The notes under the pieces: generated by a model | Databases searched by the model: none | What the model was told of the DNA's origin: nothing | Seen by the model: only the letters and a program-made list of their open reading frames with translations | Made by a program: the position numbers and the translations under genes | Source of the DNA: Lunularia cruciata | Taxonomy: Eukaryota > Streptophyta > Marchantiopsida > Lunulariales > Lunulariaceae | NCBI GenBank assembly: GCA_948567375.1 | Contig: OX419757.1 | Coordinates: 3,720,001-3,784,000, forward strand | Length of the DNA: 64,000 nt | Direction: 5' to 3' | Shown here: piece by piece, positions 36,882-47,462 of the stretch | Position numbering within the stretch: position 1 is the stretch's first letter | Layout of the letters: each line of letters begins with the position of its first letter

Positions 36882-37265
36882 CCAATGCATAAAACTTTAA
36901 CAAGGAGGGTAGCATAAATTTTCAAGAAATGCTCATCCTTGTTATTGCTTTTATTTCTCCCCTCCAGATTCAACATAGAGCTATGAACACCAACAAGTTG
37001 GGCACCAATAAGCACATCATGGAAGAGGTTACCATTCAATCAAACTAGTTAGCACCGGTCTCAAATTATGCTTGAGTACACATAGGGAAATAGCCCTATT
37101 AACACAAAAAAGGAAAGTTAAATATTAAATGCCTAAAGTTAAATGTTGCACAAGGAAACCTAAATGTTCTACAATGACAAGGGATATATTTCCAATTATA
37201 TGGACTTTGATGGATATGTTTCAAAATAGGAAAAAAAACTTGGGTGTATATCAAAATTTGCCCAT
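36882..37265 (-). repeat. Inverted repeat arm 2, right part
   Basis: Reverse complement of the left half of arm 1 (27,850-28,225), starting right after element 1's target duplication. A short frame with the words LNLEG and KDEHFLKI is shared with arm 1 on the opposite strand. Confidence 0.75.
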
Positions 37266-38166
37266 GATTTTATTATAGACTTGCTCAATTATCATACACA
37301 ATATCACAAAGGTTTAACATATATAAACAATATATTTTTCAAAAGTAGAGATTGTAAAGTTTCCATGCTAAATACTATATAATATAGATAATCTCATTGC
37401 TTCAATATATGAGGGGAATCTTAATCTTAAATGGTCCAAATAATGCTCAACTGAGGAACAAAGAACAAGGTTTAAAGAAGAAAGAGTAGAATATCACAAG
37501 CTAGTTATAATTGTAAGTATAAAATCATATAAATCCAATATCATTTTATATAATATAATAGAATCCAATATAAAAGTTCTAGAGAATATAAAAATTAGTG
37601 TTGCTTGAATATTCATTTAAAATTACATTGTCCAAATCCAAACACTTCAATGTAAAGGTTTGCCTGGTAATAGTTTTGATGGATAAATCCATGAAAGATA
37701 AAAGAATAAAAATATTATCCTTATTATCTTTTTTTTTATAATTTCAATTAGAAAAAATTATTTTTGCCCTAGAAATTCCTTTAATTTTTATTTTATGAGG
37801 CTAAATGAAAAGATAAAATAGAATCTACATAAAGAAATTTGGAGATATAAATTATTTTTCTTATATAACCATTATACTATCATGGAATTCTAAATTATAT
37901 ACTCATATATTAAAATTAACTTTTAGAATTCCTGAATTGAAAATTATACTTTCAATTTATTTAGTGCAATTCATCAACCAATTTGTCCTTTTTACCTTTG
38001 CTATTGCTAACATACAATCCTAGAAGATGATCTCAACTAGAGTTTTACAAGACAATAATTCAAACTTCTAAATCTTCAAACTATATATATATATGTGTGT
38101 GCGTGTGTGTGAACTTAGTACTTATCTATTATTTCCTAGTTCTTTGTAACCTTTTCTTAACTTACG
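37266..38166. other. AT-rich spacer, no gene
   Basis: AT-rich with short homopolymers and a small TA/TG microsatellite at 38,084-38,112, directly before the truncated LTR of element 2. Nothing else is recognised. Confidence 0.6.
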
Positions 38167-38615
38167 TGTCATGCCATTTGTAGTTCCGCATCTAGATGCT
38201 CGGACATTGGAGTTCCAGTGATAGTAGTTAGAGTTACTCTAGCAGTTTCTCAGAGACTACTTTCCGACGGTTAGATTTTGTGTTTGAGGTACTGACTTCA
38301 CGGTAGGGCCCACCGTCACTTTGCACCGTTCGCACCGTCGAGTGTACCATCAGCGGGACCGTTAGGGTTTCAGTGTTAGCTTGAGTCCAGGGGTAATAGT
38401 TTTGAAGTGAGCTCCAGAGAGCTCACTTCTCTGATGTTGAGCCTTCGAGTTCCTGGCTATGGTGGACAGAGGCCGGCAAATGTTACTTGGATTCTCTATG
38501 CTTGAGTGGGTGTGGCTTGACTATAATCAGTGCCCAGTTGTTGGCAGTTTATAAAGTGATAGATCAGGTACGGATCTAAGTTGAGTTGAGTTGAGAGTGG
38601 TAAGCAATCTGATTA
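38167..38615 (+). repeat. 5' LTR of element 2 (truncated or short form)
   Basis: About 450 bp from TGTCATGCCATTTG to 'gcaatctgatta', nearly identical to 47,587-48,024. It lacks the ~124-bp block that precedes the homologous part of the 3' LTR. I could not identify a convincing primer binding site after it. Confidence 0.85.
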
Positions 38616-39344
38616 CATCATGGAAGTGAAGTCGGGGGGAAATCATGTGCATGAACTTTGAGTGTTAGTGGTATCTCCAAGCTCAATGGATCGTTGGTAG
38701 CTTGATTCAAGTTCAGTGTTTCCCTAGTGTGCAGAAGCTCGATCGATTGATGCAGATTTGGCAATTAGGCGGACGGTGTGCGGAAGCGCTGGCCAAATTT
38801 TGAGCAAAGAAGGAGCAATTTTTGAGCAGTGGTTGTGATTTTGAGCTCAAGAGGTGAAGGCAAGACCAATTTGATGCGAGTTGGGCTCAAAAAGTCAAAT
38901 TGAAGGTGGAGTTGGGAAGCTCTTATCATGAATTTGTGATTTGGAAAAACCCGTGTTGTCAATTTGGCTCGAGTGGAAAGTTAGCGGGGGATTTGGCAGA
39001 CAGCCATCTTTAGGGTTTACGTCAGATTTTACTTGGGATTTATGTCAGATTTTGGCCAGATTTTGAGGAGTTTTGCTAGTTTGGATGACTTTTGTAGATT
39101 TGGAAACCTTTCGTAGATTTGGAGAAGTTTTGCCAAATTTGGAGGAGGTTCAAAGTGGCAACAAGAAAGGCCTCATTTGGTTGAATTTTGGCGTTTAGAG
39201 GCTTCAAGGCATAAGGTTGTGGGCTATGAGAGGCCACGAAGGCCTAGAAGGGCCAGCAAGCCAGCTTGCTGGCGTGAGGCTAGCTAGTGTAAAGTAGATC
39301 TTGGTCATTGGTTGGCAAAATCTGCCCTTCATACTAGATTGTGC

Positions 39345-39411
39345 GCAATAGGGTTTGACCCCTAGATCTCTTGTTCCTAGACTGGTGCCCTAGCCAACTG
39401 GTCCACCCTCA
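39345..39411 (-). repeat. tRNA-like sequence inside the leader of element 2
   Basis: On the minus strand TGGACCAGTTGGCTAGG (A-box-like) and GGGGTCAAACCC (B-box-like) occur about 40 nt apart, as in tRNA genes or tRNA-derived SINEs. No acceptor-stem pairing is clear. It lies antisense to the element. Confidence 0.4.
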
Positions 39412-40089
39412 CTTGTTGTCATAGTGACTATGCCACTGTTATCTATACACATGTAGCTTTGGCTAGGAGAGGCAGTTTGATCCCATTCTTGGTGATCCTG
39501 GTAGCTTAGGACTTAGATACGAACTACTCTTATGTCAAATGCCAAATGGTAGTAGAGTCAGTCTCGTGTTGTGTTATGAGATGGAAGGTTTTCATTTAGA
39601 TTTCTTGTGACTGGATCCCCTCCATTCTCTACTTCCTATTTGTGCACCACGTTTGTGTGAGGTGCCTTGACTTTTGAGCGTTGGTGCTCTGGTGTGCTCT
39701 TGGTGGTGAGGCTAGAGTGATGACCAGTCAGACTACCTTTGTTTCTCTCCGGTGAGGCAGGAAGTGATGACCTACAGACCGTGAGAGTGTGTGTTATGAT
39801 GATAGGTCACAAGTTGCCCTTTCCCCTAGTGTAGTTATCTCAGTTAGAGTTACATTAGTGGGTGGTGCTTAGTTGGTACTAGCACTTGGTGGTGTTGGCA
39901 CATGGTGGTGTTGGCACTTGGTGGGGCACTTGCGGCTGCGACTTGCGGTTGCAGTTGGTGGTTTGGGTTTGCTATTGTGGTTACTTTGTCACACCGGAGT
40001 TCTTTGGAGATTCCAAAAGAGTTAGCCCTGTAGTGCGCAGTGGGTTTACTTGGAGTGGTGCTTGATATCAGCCTATATCTCAGATCTTA

Positions 40090-41435
40090 GTGAGGGAGGA
40101 GATTAACTCTGAGTTGGAGTTCAATACAGGAGATAATTCAGTTGAGAGTGCACTTGGTGTGTCCGCACCGTTGTTGTGGGACATGGACAAGATTTATAGG
40201 GCCTCCAAAGGCCCTAGGCATTACTCTGGTATAGTGGGTACCATTGAGTTGGATGACTTCATCCAAGAGTTTGATAGTTGGTGTGATCTACAACAAATGC
40301 GGAATCCAACTTTGTTCACACTCTTCATGGCATGGAAGGGGTTGTTTCAGCACTTGGAGGATCTGCCAATGGATGACTACCATGAGTTCAGGAGAGCTCA
40401 TTTGGAGGAGATTGAGTTATGGAGACAATATTGGTCTCCACACTATGTCTCCATCACTTTAGGCTCGGTGGCCAAGAGTAGATCGGCTGTACCTACAAGT
40501 TCTAGCTCGAGTAGTGTGGGTGGAGCTAGTGGAGGTGCACTAGCTGGAGATAGTGCTACTACAAGTGGAGGTACCACTACAGGAGGTAGTGTGGTACCAG
40601 GATTTAACCCCATGGTGGAGTTTTTCCTATGTTTGAGGCAAAACTACCAAGGAGTACGGACTGACAAGCTGAGGAGCTTGTAGGAGTTCCAGCGGAAGGC
40701 TGGAGAGAGCCTACTCGAGGCATACACTCGCATGAGGCGGCTGATCAGTTTCACTCAGGGAGTTACTGAGGCCCGGGCAGCCCAGTTTTGGTATGGGATA
40801 TTGGACAGGGAGTTGCGATGTAGAGTTCGTGATGCTACGTTGTTGCAGGCTACTTCGCCCATTTTGGCAGTAGTCTTTGGTTTGGCTGAGCGTATTGAGC
40901 TCAACATGGTAGAGGAGAGGGTGATGACATTTGGATTTGGTAGGGAGATCTCATCCACAACTGTGACTTCTTCTAGAGTGTAGTAGAGTGCACCACGCCC
41001 AGTTGTTTTCCAAGGATAGGGTGGACAGTCCAGATCCTATGGATCGAGTGGAAGGCCTAGTGGAGATAGACCCTTACCCTCATTTTTGGGTCAGTAGCAG
41101 CCAGTGAGTGGTGGTGTTGCTTGTTGGACTTGTGGTGGACCTCACCATCAAGAGAGTGTACTTAGGGCAGTGGACCTGATATCTTGGGTGTATCACAACC
41201 AGCACGGAGGTTGTGTGAGCATTGCCACAGATTTGGTCACACTAGTGACCGGTGTTTTGACCTACACCCAGAGTTACGAAGTGGTAGGGCTGCTATGGTA
41301 GGTAGTAGAGGAGCTCCAGTTCATGGAGGACGAGGTGGTAGAGGTGGTGGTAGAGGATCTACACCTAGTAGGGGTGCAGTACCTGCCCTTACTTCTAACA
41401 CAGCTATGGCTACTCGGATTGAGCAGTTGGAGTAG
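40090..41435 (+). pseudogene. Gag of element 2 with two zinc knuckles
   Basis: The capsid-like region runs from about 40,100 (DKIYRASKGPRHYSG) through YQGVRTDKLRSL to ARAAQFWYGILDREL. A perfect CX2CX4HX4C knuckle (CEHCHRFGHTSDRC) follows near 41,210-41,250, preceded by CWTCGGPHHQESV, in which the fourth ligand is missing. A Gly/Arg-rich tail (GGRGGRGGGRGS) resembles RNA-binding RGG segments. In-frame TAG stops at 40,681, 40,981, 40,984, 41,017, 41,095 and 41,433, plus a frame change near 41.17 kb. No ATG opens the frame at 40,090. Confidence 0.82.
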
Positions 41436-42089
41436 AGATTGGCTAGTATGGCTATTGCTCAGAGGAGATCAGATTTGGATGCTGAGGCTTCCACCTCATA
41501 TGCTGGTGATAGAGATGTTTTGGACTTCATGTGCAGAGCAACACAGGTGGATGCATCTGCAGCAATGACTAGGAGTGCAGTATGTGCTCCAGAGCCTAGA
41601 GGAGCATCAGTGGAGTTGGACCCACAAAGAGGAGAGGTTGGGAGATAGGTCAGACTTCCCCAGTCTTTCACACTATCTGAGGCATTGCAGACAACATCCA
41701 TGGTTCCTAGACGTCCTAGTGCAGGTGTGGTAGGTAGTGATGGAGTACATGATGGACTACCTACTACTCAGCCACCTGCTACTACACAAATTGAGTCTAG
41801 CATGATGTTGGGGGCGACTCAGCTGATTATGCGGCATCCTTTGTTTTCAGCTAGTGACATGTTTACATTGGGAGTTGACCCAGCCCCAGTGTTTCGGTTG
41901 GCTGCCACGTTGTGTGAGAGTAGGGATGGTGCAGCTCCTACTACTAAAGCAGAGGTGGTTGGTAGTGGAGCTGACTTGGTTGAGGAGCATGGGATTTGTT
42001 CAGCGACTAGTGGTTTATGGCAGGCAGCAGCGGCTAGATTGGAGGAGTTGCCAACTAGACCAGCCTTTGAGAGAGCAAGGTTTACACCT

Positions 42090-42566
42090 AGTGTTGTCCT
42101 ATTGGATAATCAAAGGGGGATTTTTGGTTTGGTGGGACCTTCAGGGAAGGTCTATACACCACAGAGAGTCTTGTTAGACTCTAGTGTGCAGCCCCTTATG
42201 TTGGGGAAGGCTGCAATTGTCGGTCTGGAGTTACGGATGACCAATGTGGAGAGGTGTCCATTTCAGATCCAAACATCTCTAGGTGGTGGTTCGACACAGT
42301 ACATCACACGTGGGGAGCTCATTGTCCAGGTTCAGCTTGGTCATCTGACTGATAGCTCGGTGGTGAGAGCTCAGGCTATTGCGACGATAGCTGAGTCATA
42401 TGATGTGCTAGTTGGGGGAGCAGTGTTATACCCCATGGGTTTCAGCATTGACTATTAGGAGGAGACAGCCTCTTATAGACCTGGTTGGCAGTCTGGTGAG
42501 GGACGGGTATGTCACCTACCAATACGCTTCAATAGTGGCAGTCTTGGCTCAATACAGTCCAAGACC
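42090..42566 (+). pseudogene. Aspartic protease region of element 2
   Basis: The frame carries VLLDSSVQPLMLG, which aligns with the D-[ST]-G-A active-site loop of retropepsins (here DSSV). It continues to YDVLVGGAVLYPMGFSIDY, a segment commonly seen at the end of protease domains in this type of element. TAG at 42,456 interrupts it. Position between gag and the methyltransferase supports the call. The altered loop suggests an inactive enzyme. Confidence 0.6.
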
Positions 42567-42879
42567 ATGGCATCATCAGTTTTAGCTTTTAGTGGTGTAG
42601 TTACTTGGCTTGGTGACTTGTTGGAGGGGAACGCCCATGCAGAGGATACTCCAATACCAGAGGAGATCACTCAGCTTTGGAGTATGAGTGGGATTGTTCC
42701 ATCCACCTTGGATGTTCCATTGTGGAGTTCAGAGGAGGCATTGCAGCAACATGTAGATCAGTTGGTGCAGTAGGCTTGGAGTGGAGCCTTCATACCATCA
42801 GGAGATGAGTGTGAGGATGAGCCTCCAGAGGCGATTGCTTTGACACCTCTGGATACTACACTCATTGCTTGGCAGTATC

Positions 42880-43870
42880 CAATAGAGGGGATATGCCTAT
42901 TGGAGTTGTTTGGTGGGATCAACACCGGACTAGTTATGGTGTTATAGACGAGTATATGAGTACAGAGGTACTTGTATGTAGAGAGAGATGAGACTGCTAG
43001 GCGAGTCTCTCTACATCATGTGGCACACTTGGCCTATTAGTATCCAAAGTTATTACCGATGTCAACAGTTAGTGGTTACCAGAAGGCCCTACCAGGAGAC
43101 ATTTCCTTACTAGGGGTGCATGACCTAGAGAGACATAGGCCTATTCACTTGGTGATTTCTGGACGGCCATGTCAGGGACATACACGTGCGGGCCGTAGTT
43201 TGGGTCTTCAAGATCCTCGTTTTGGTGTGTTTTGGGAGATGTTACATATACTAAGACATCTCCAGGTTCATCAGTCTGTTTCTCTAGCTTACCTTTTGGA
43301 GAACATTCCTTTGATGGGTGATTCTCGCACTAGAGTGGTGGCGAGTACACATCAGGTCCATTCTTGGATGGGATTTGCTGTATTGTTAGATGCAGCCAGA
43401 GTGGGATCACAGCTTCATCGTCTTTGTCTTTGGTGGATGAACCTCTTACCCAGAGAGGTTCTACAATGTGCTTATGATGGGATTCAGCGACTGGACCACA
43501 TTTGTGTTGATGATATCTTGGATGTTGGGCGCCAGTCTCAGACAGTGGTAGTGGCTGATAGGTCACCTATGGCAGTGGTGAACCTAGTTGGACAGCCTAG
43601 AGCTGCATTTCCCACACTCATGAGTTTCCCAGGCTCTCATGCTTTTTGAGAGGGAGGACCTGGACTTGTTTGGGACTCATAGTTACAGCAATTGGTGGAG
43701 CCCAATGCTGATGAGAGAGAGCGGGCGATGGGTTTTCGCATCGGTATTACCGCTGTTCCAGCAGTGTTAGAAGCATCCAGACATCAAGTGTTAGTTCAGG
43801 CTATGGACCTGAACTGTTTGACCTGGATTGTGAGCCTTGGCTTGGCAGAGCAGCATAGGATGAGATTGAT
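42880..43870 (+). pseudogene. DNA (cytosine-5) methyltransferase domain within element 2
   Basis: This domain transfers a methyl group from S-adenosylmethionine to cytosine C5. Motifs in order: motif I LELFGGINTGLV (42,900-42,935, SAM binding); motif IV ISGRPCQGHTRAG with the catalytic Cys codon TGT at 43,170-43,172; motif VI ENIP (43,299-43,310); motif VIII-like GSQLHRLCLWW (about 43,402-43,435); and motif IX/X material VEPNADERERAMGF and RHQVLVQAMDLNCLTW (43,690-43,830). All six lie in one frame with the protease and the first part of RT. It is therefore part of the retroelement polyprotein and not a host gene. Stops at 42,945, 42,957, 43,038, 43,647 and 43,680 break it. Motif VIII seems to lack one usual Arg. 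Confidence 0.9.
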
Positions 43871-44429
43871 AGGCATCACCACTCAAACACTTGTGAGCCA
43901 TGTGTCTATCGAGACAATTCTGGCACATGCTGGGGGCGATGGACCAAGAAGACATGGTATTCTTGGGACACATCCAGTAGCTACTAGGGAGAGTGGTCTA
44001 CTTGGAGTCCATCCTCGTGAGCATAGGCTACTTGGATTACACCCTTGGTCCACATGGGATGCAGCCAAAGGACGTGTGGAGCTTGCAGCCAGAGTGGAGG
44101 GAGTTTTTCACATAGAGGTTGGGACCTCTAGTGGTCGGGAGCATGACACTATTGCTCCCAAGGGCCCATTGTAGCAGTCAATCAGTACGTCTTCCACTCC
44201 TACTACAATTACAGAGGATACTTGGGAGCCAAATCTTGGACCCAAGCTTATTGGAGAGGAAAGACTGAGGGTTTGGAGGTTCTTGAAGAGTCACACGAGT
44301 TGTTTTGCCTTCAGTATGAAGGATTTGGGTGCTCTGAAGGGACCTGGTATACGGATTGAGCTGACTAGCGACACACCAGTTTTCCAACATCCTTATTGAT
44401 ATAGTGATATGGAGAGGACATTGATTTAG

Positions 44430-45670
44430 AGCCGGAGTAGTGACCTTTTTGAGGCTGGTTTGGTGGAGATTTCACATGGAAAGTTTGCATCAGCAACAAT
44501 GATGCCAGCCAAGAAAGATATGCATGGCAACTATACAAATAGGCGGATGTGTGGAGATTACCGTCCTATCAACCGACAGACCAAGGCTGATCGGTATGCC
44601 ATGGAGGAGATACATTGGAGGAGATTTTTGATGCAATTGGGCATGCAAAAGTCTTCAATACTCTGGATCTTTGAGCAGGATATCATCAGTTACTGATTAG
44701 GGAGGAGGATAAGTCCAAGACAGCATTTTGGGCTATTGATCCTCACTGCAAGGATGTGTTATATCAGTGGAGGTTCTTACTATTTGGATTGAAGAATGCT
44801 CTTGCTGAGTTCTAGAGGGTCATGGATAGGATCCTGGCTAGATTGGATTTTGCTCGGTGCTATATTGATGACATTTTGGTTTATAGCACTACTGTGGAGG
44901 AGCATGAGAGACAGTTGTTGGAGGTGTTTGAGAGGTTGAGATCTCATGGACTCAAATTACATCCTGGGAAGTGTAGGTTCTTCCACGAGCAGGTTGAGTA
45001 TTTGGGTCACACTATCTACCCCGGAGGACTTGGTGTCCAACAGACCAAGGTGGAGGCTATTGCACATATTCCTTGGCCTACGGATGTGAGCAGAGTGCAA
45101 GCATTCCTTGGGTTGGTGAACTTCTATCGCCGCTATGTTAGAGGATTTAGTGCCATTGCCAAGGCCTTGACGAAGCTGACCAAGCTTACACAGGAGTGGT
45201 GTTGGGGAGATGAGCAAGAGAGAGCTTTTGTAGAGCTCAAGGAGAGGTTGACATCTACTCCTATTTTGAGGAGACCGATCAGGGGACGACCATTTCAGGT
45301 TCACACTGATTGGAGTATGTTGGGGCTTGGAGCGGTGCTCACCCAGCATGATGATGAGGAGAAGGAGTTTGTGGTGGCCTATGCTAGTCGCTCCAACAAT
45401 TCAGCGGAGGCGAAGTATAGTTCATATGAGTGAGAGTGCTTGGCAGCAATTTGGGCAGTAGCACATTTCTGATGTTACCTATTTGGTAACCCCTTCACTC
45501 TCATCATTGATCATCAACCGCTCAAGTGGTTGATGGAGTCCAACAAGCTTTCAGGGAAGCTTGCACAATGGGCTCTGATTTTATAGGAGTATGATTTCAC
45601 GGTTGTTCACAGACCTAGAGTGGTGAACCGTGATGCAGATGGGTTGAGTAGAAACCCATGTCCCAGCCAG
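44430..45670 (+). pseudogene. Reverse transcriptase and RNase H of element 2
   Basis: RT motifs: RRMCGDYRPINRQT, then after a frame change near 44.60 kb NTLDL(stop)AGYHQL (first catalytic Asp), FGLKNALAEF, and CYIDDILVYS (catalytic Asp pair). HPGKCRFF and VEYLGHTIYPGG follow. RNase H follows with HTDWSMLGLGAVLTQHD (catalytic Asp), YSSYE and DADGLSRNP. Stops interrupt at 44,672 (TGA), 44,813 (TAG), 45,431 (TGA), 45,470 (TGA) and 45,584 (TAG). Confidence 0.95.
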
Positions 45671-45859
45671 CAGGATCAGACCGGAGCATGTTGGCATGGT
45701 GAGACAGATGAGGAGATGGTACCAAGTTGGCATGCATTGGTCTTTCTGTGTATATTTGCAGAGGCTTTGGTAGTATCTCTCTCAACGCATACAGGAGGAG
45801 TTATTGAGGTCACAGATCCAAAGAGTGAAGATATTGGTACAGTTCAACGAGACATTCAT

Positions 45860-46950
45860 GATGATGTCTTAGTGATGGACTATCTTTGCACTGGTGTTGT
45901 GGGTGGCACAGTTGGGGCCAAGGATAGAGACCGTGTTCTTCAACGAGCCAGACGGTTCAGATTGGAGGGTAGACACCTTTTGCGTGTATGGGAGGATGGT
46001 AGAGTGCGAGTAGTACCACTTCCATCTCAGAGACCACAGTTGGTCCATCATGCTCATGAGGAGCTAGGACATTTTGGAGTAAAGTGTATGTATAGCTTAC
46101 TCTAGAGTCATTATTGGTGGCACGGTATGCAGACCGAGGTACAACAGTTTGTTGCCAGATGTGTGGTTTGTGACTGAGTTAGAGCATCATTCAATGCTCC
46201 TACGCCACAGTTACACCCATTACCTATCATGGGATTGGGTTATTGTTGGAGTTTGGACTTTGCCAGACCTTTACTGCTGACTATGAGACATCATCGATAT
46301 GTTTTGGTGATGGTGGAACACTTTTCCAAGTGGATTGAGTTGGTGGCACTTCCTGACAAGTCTAGTGAAGGGACAGCTTACTCGTTTGTAGATCGAGTTC
46401 TTAGTCATTTTGGTGCACCAACTGAGGTTTTGACTGATCAGGGTATAGAGTTCTTGGGGGAGTTTCAAGTCTTGTGTGACAAGGCTTTGATTGATCATCG
46501 TACTACATCTCAAGATCACCTTGAGGCAGATGGCTTAGCAGAGAGAGTGGTTCAGACGGTGAAGAGAGGATTGCAAAAGTATGGTTTACAGAGAGGCCAC
46601 TTGGGAGATTGGGATCTCCAATTACCTTGGTTGGCCATGGGCTATCGGTTTAGCCGGCAAGCCTCCTTAGCATCCTTCTCTCTATACTTTCTACTCTATG
46701 GATGAGATCCAGATTTACTTGTAGCCATTCGTTGAGATGCTACTATAGTTTTGGACTTTGATGACCCCAATGTATGGATGAGCGCATGTTCTCAATGGGC
46801 AGAGATCTTTCGGAGAGTGATGTTGATGGCCTTTGAGAACTTGGTGATTGCTCAGCATAGAGATACTTTACGCTATGCTATCATTCAAGGAGGAGGTTAT
46901 AGACCCTTGATCCGTCAATTTCATCCAGGCAACTATGTATATCTACAACA
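45860..46950 (+). pseudogene. Integrase of element 2
   Basis: HHCC zinc-binding domain (HHAHEELGHFGVK, later CVVCD). The DDE core follows with WSLDFA (first Asp), LTDQGIEF (second Asp) and GLAERVVQTVKRG (Glu), so all three catalytic residues are kept. Stops lie at 46,103 (TAG), 46,175, 46,703 and 46,733 (TGA). Confidence 0.92.
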
Positions 46951-47142
46951 GACAGCATCGACAACACTTGATGTTTCTACAAGCCGCACTATCTTGAGAG
47001 TGCAAGAGGTTTTGCGATCTGGAGTCCTTGTGTTAGAAGGATGTGATGGTGTTGTTTGGAAGGATCATGTGCGCAATTGTGCGCCATGCCACCTTCCAAA
47101 CATTGATGGTACTATGGACCCAAGCTTGGCACTTGTACGTGC

Positions 47143-47293
47143 AGGCTTGAGGTGTATGTTATGTGGCTCTTCTGGTGGAGCTGCTACTATGTTAGTGTAT
47201 GATAGTTGTTCGAGAGGATGGCATATGGCATGTATGACTCCTCTCCTCATGGTGGTTCCTCAGGGACAGTGGTTATGTCCTAGATGTACTTGA
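47143..47293 (+). pseudogene. PHD-finger-like C-terminal module of the element 2 polyprotein
   Basis: The last ~50 residues show CMLC, then MLVYDSC, GWHMAC, PLLMVVPQGQWLCPRC. This matches the C4HC3 plan of PHD fingers (C-x2-C ... C-D-x-C ... G-W-H-x2-C ... P-L-x3-P-x-G-x-W-x-C-P-x-C). The ligand expected as the Cys before Asp is Tyr here, so this copy has lost one zinc ligand. PHD fingers usually read histone H3 tails. Here the module takes the place that a chromodomain occupies in chromoviruses. It ends at a TGA close to the polypurine tract. Confidence 0.8.
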
Positions 47294-47450
47294 CCTATAG
47301 CTAGTTCATTATTTATATGGTACAGATTGCAGACATGCGACTAATGATGGGGCTCCATAGCACCCGGCCTCCTGATCTTTGCCCATTAAAGGGTATACCA
47401 TATACTTAGAGTAGATGGCTATCTGGAGTTAGAGGAACCTAACCGCCAGC

Positions 47451-47462
47451 TAGGGGGGCGAT
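47451..47462 (+). promoter_or_regulatory. Polypurine tract of element 2
   Basis: TAGGGGGGCGAT immediately precedes TGTGGCAC, the inferred start of the 3' LTR. It fixes the left edge of that LTR better than the homology with the 5' copy does. Confidence 0.7.

Noticed and set aside
41459-41701. Antisense frame over the gag-protease spacer of element 2
   Set aside because: Mirror of a repetitive coding strand with no independent signal.
42880-43870. Host DNA methyltransferase gene (MET1, CMT or DRM) nested in the repeats
   Set aside because: The domain lies in the same frame as the flanking protease and RT, has no introns, and lacks BAH, chromo or UBA domains. It belongs to the retroelement.
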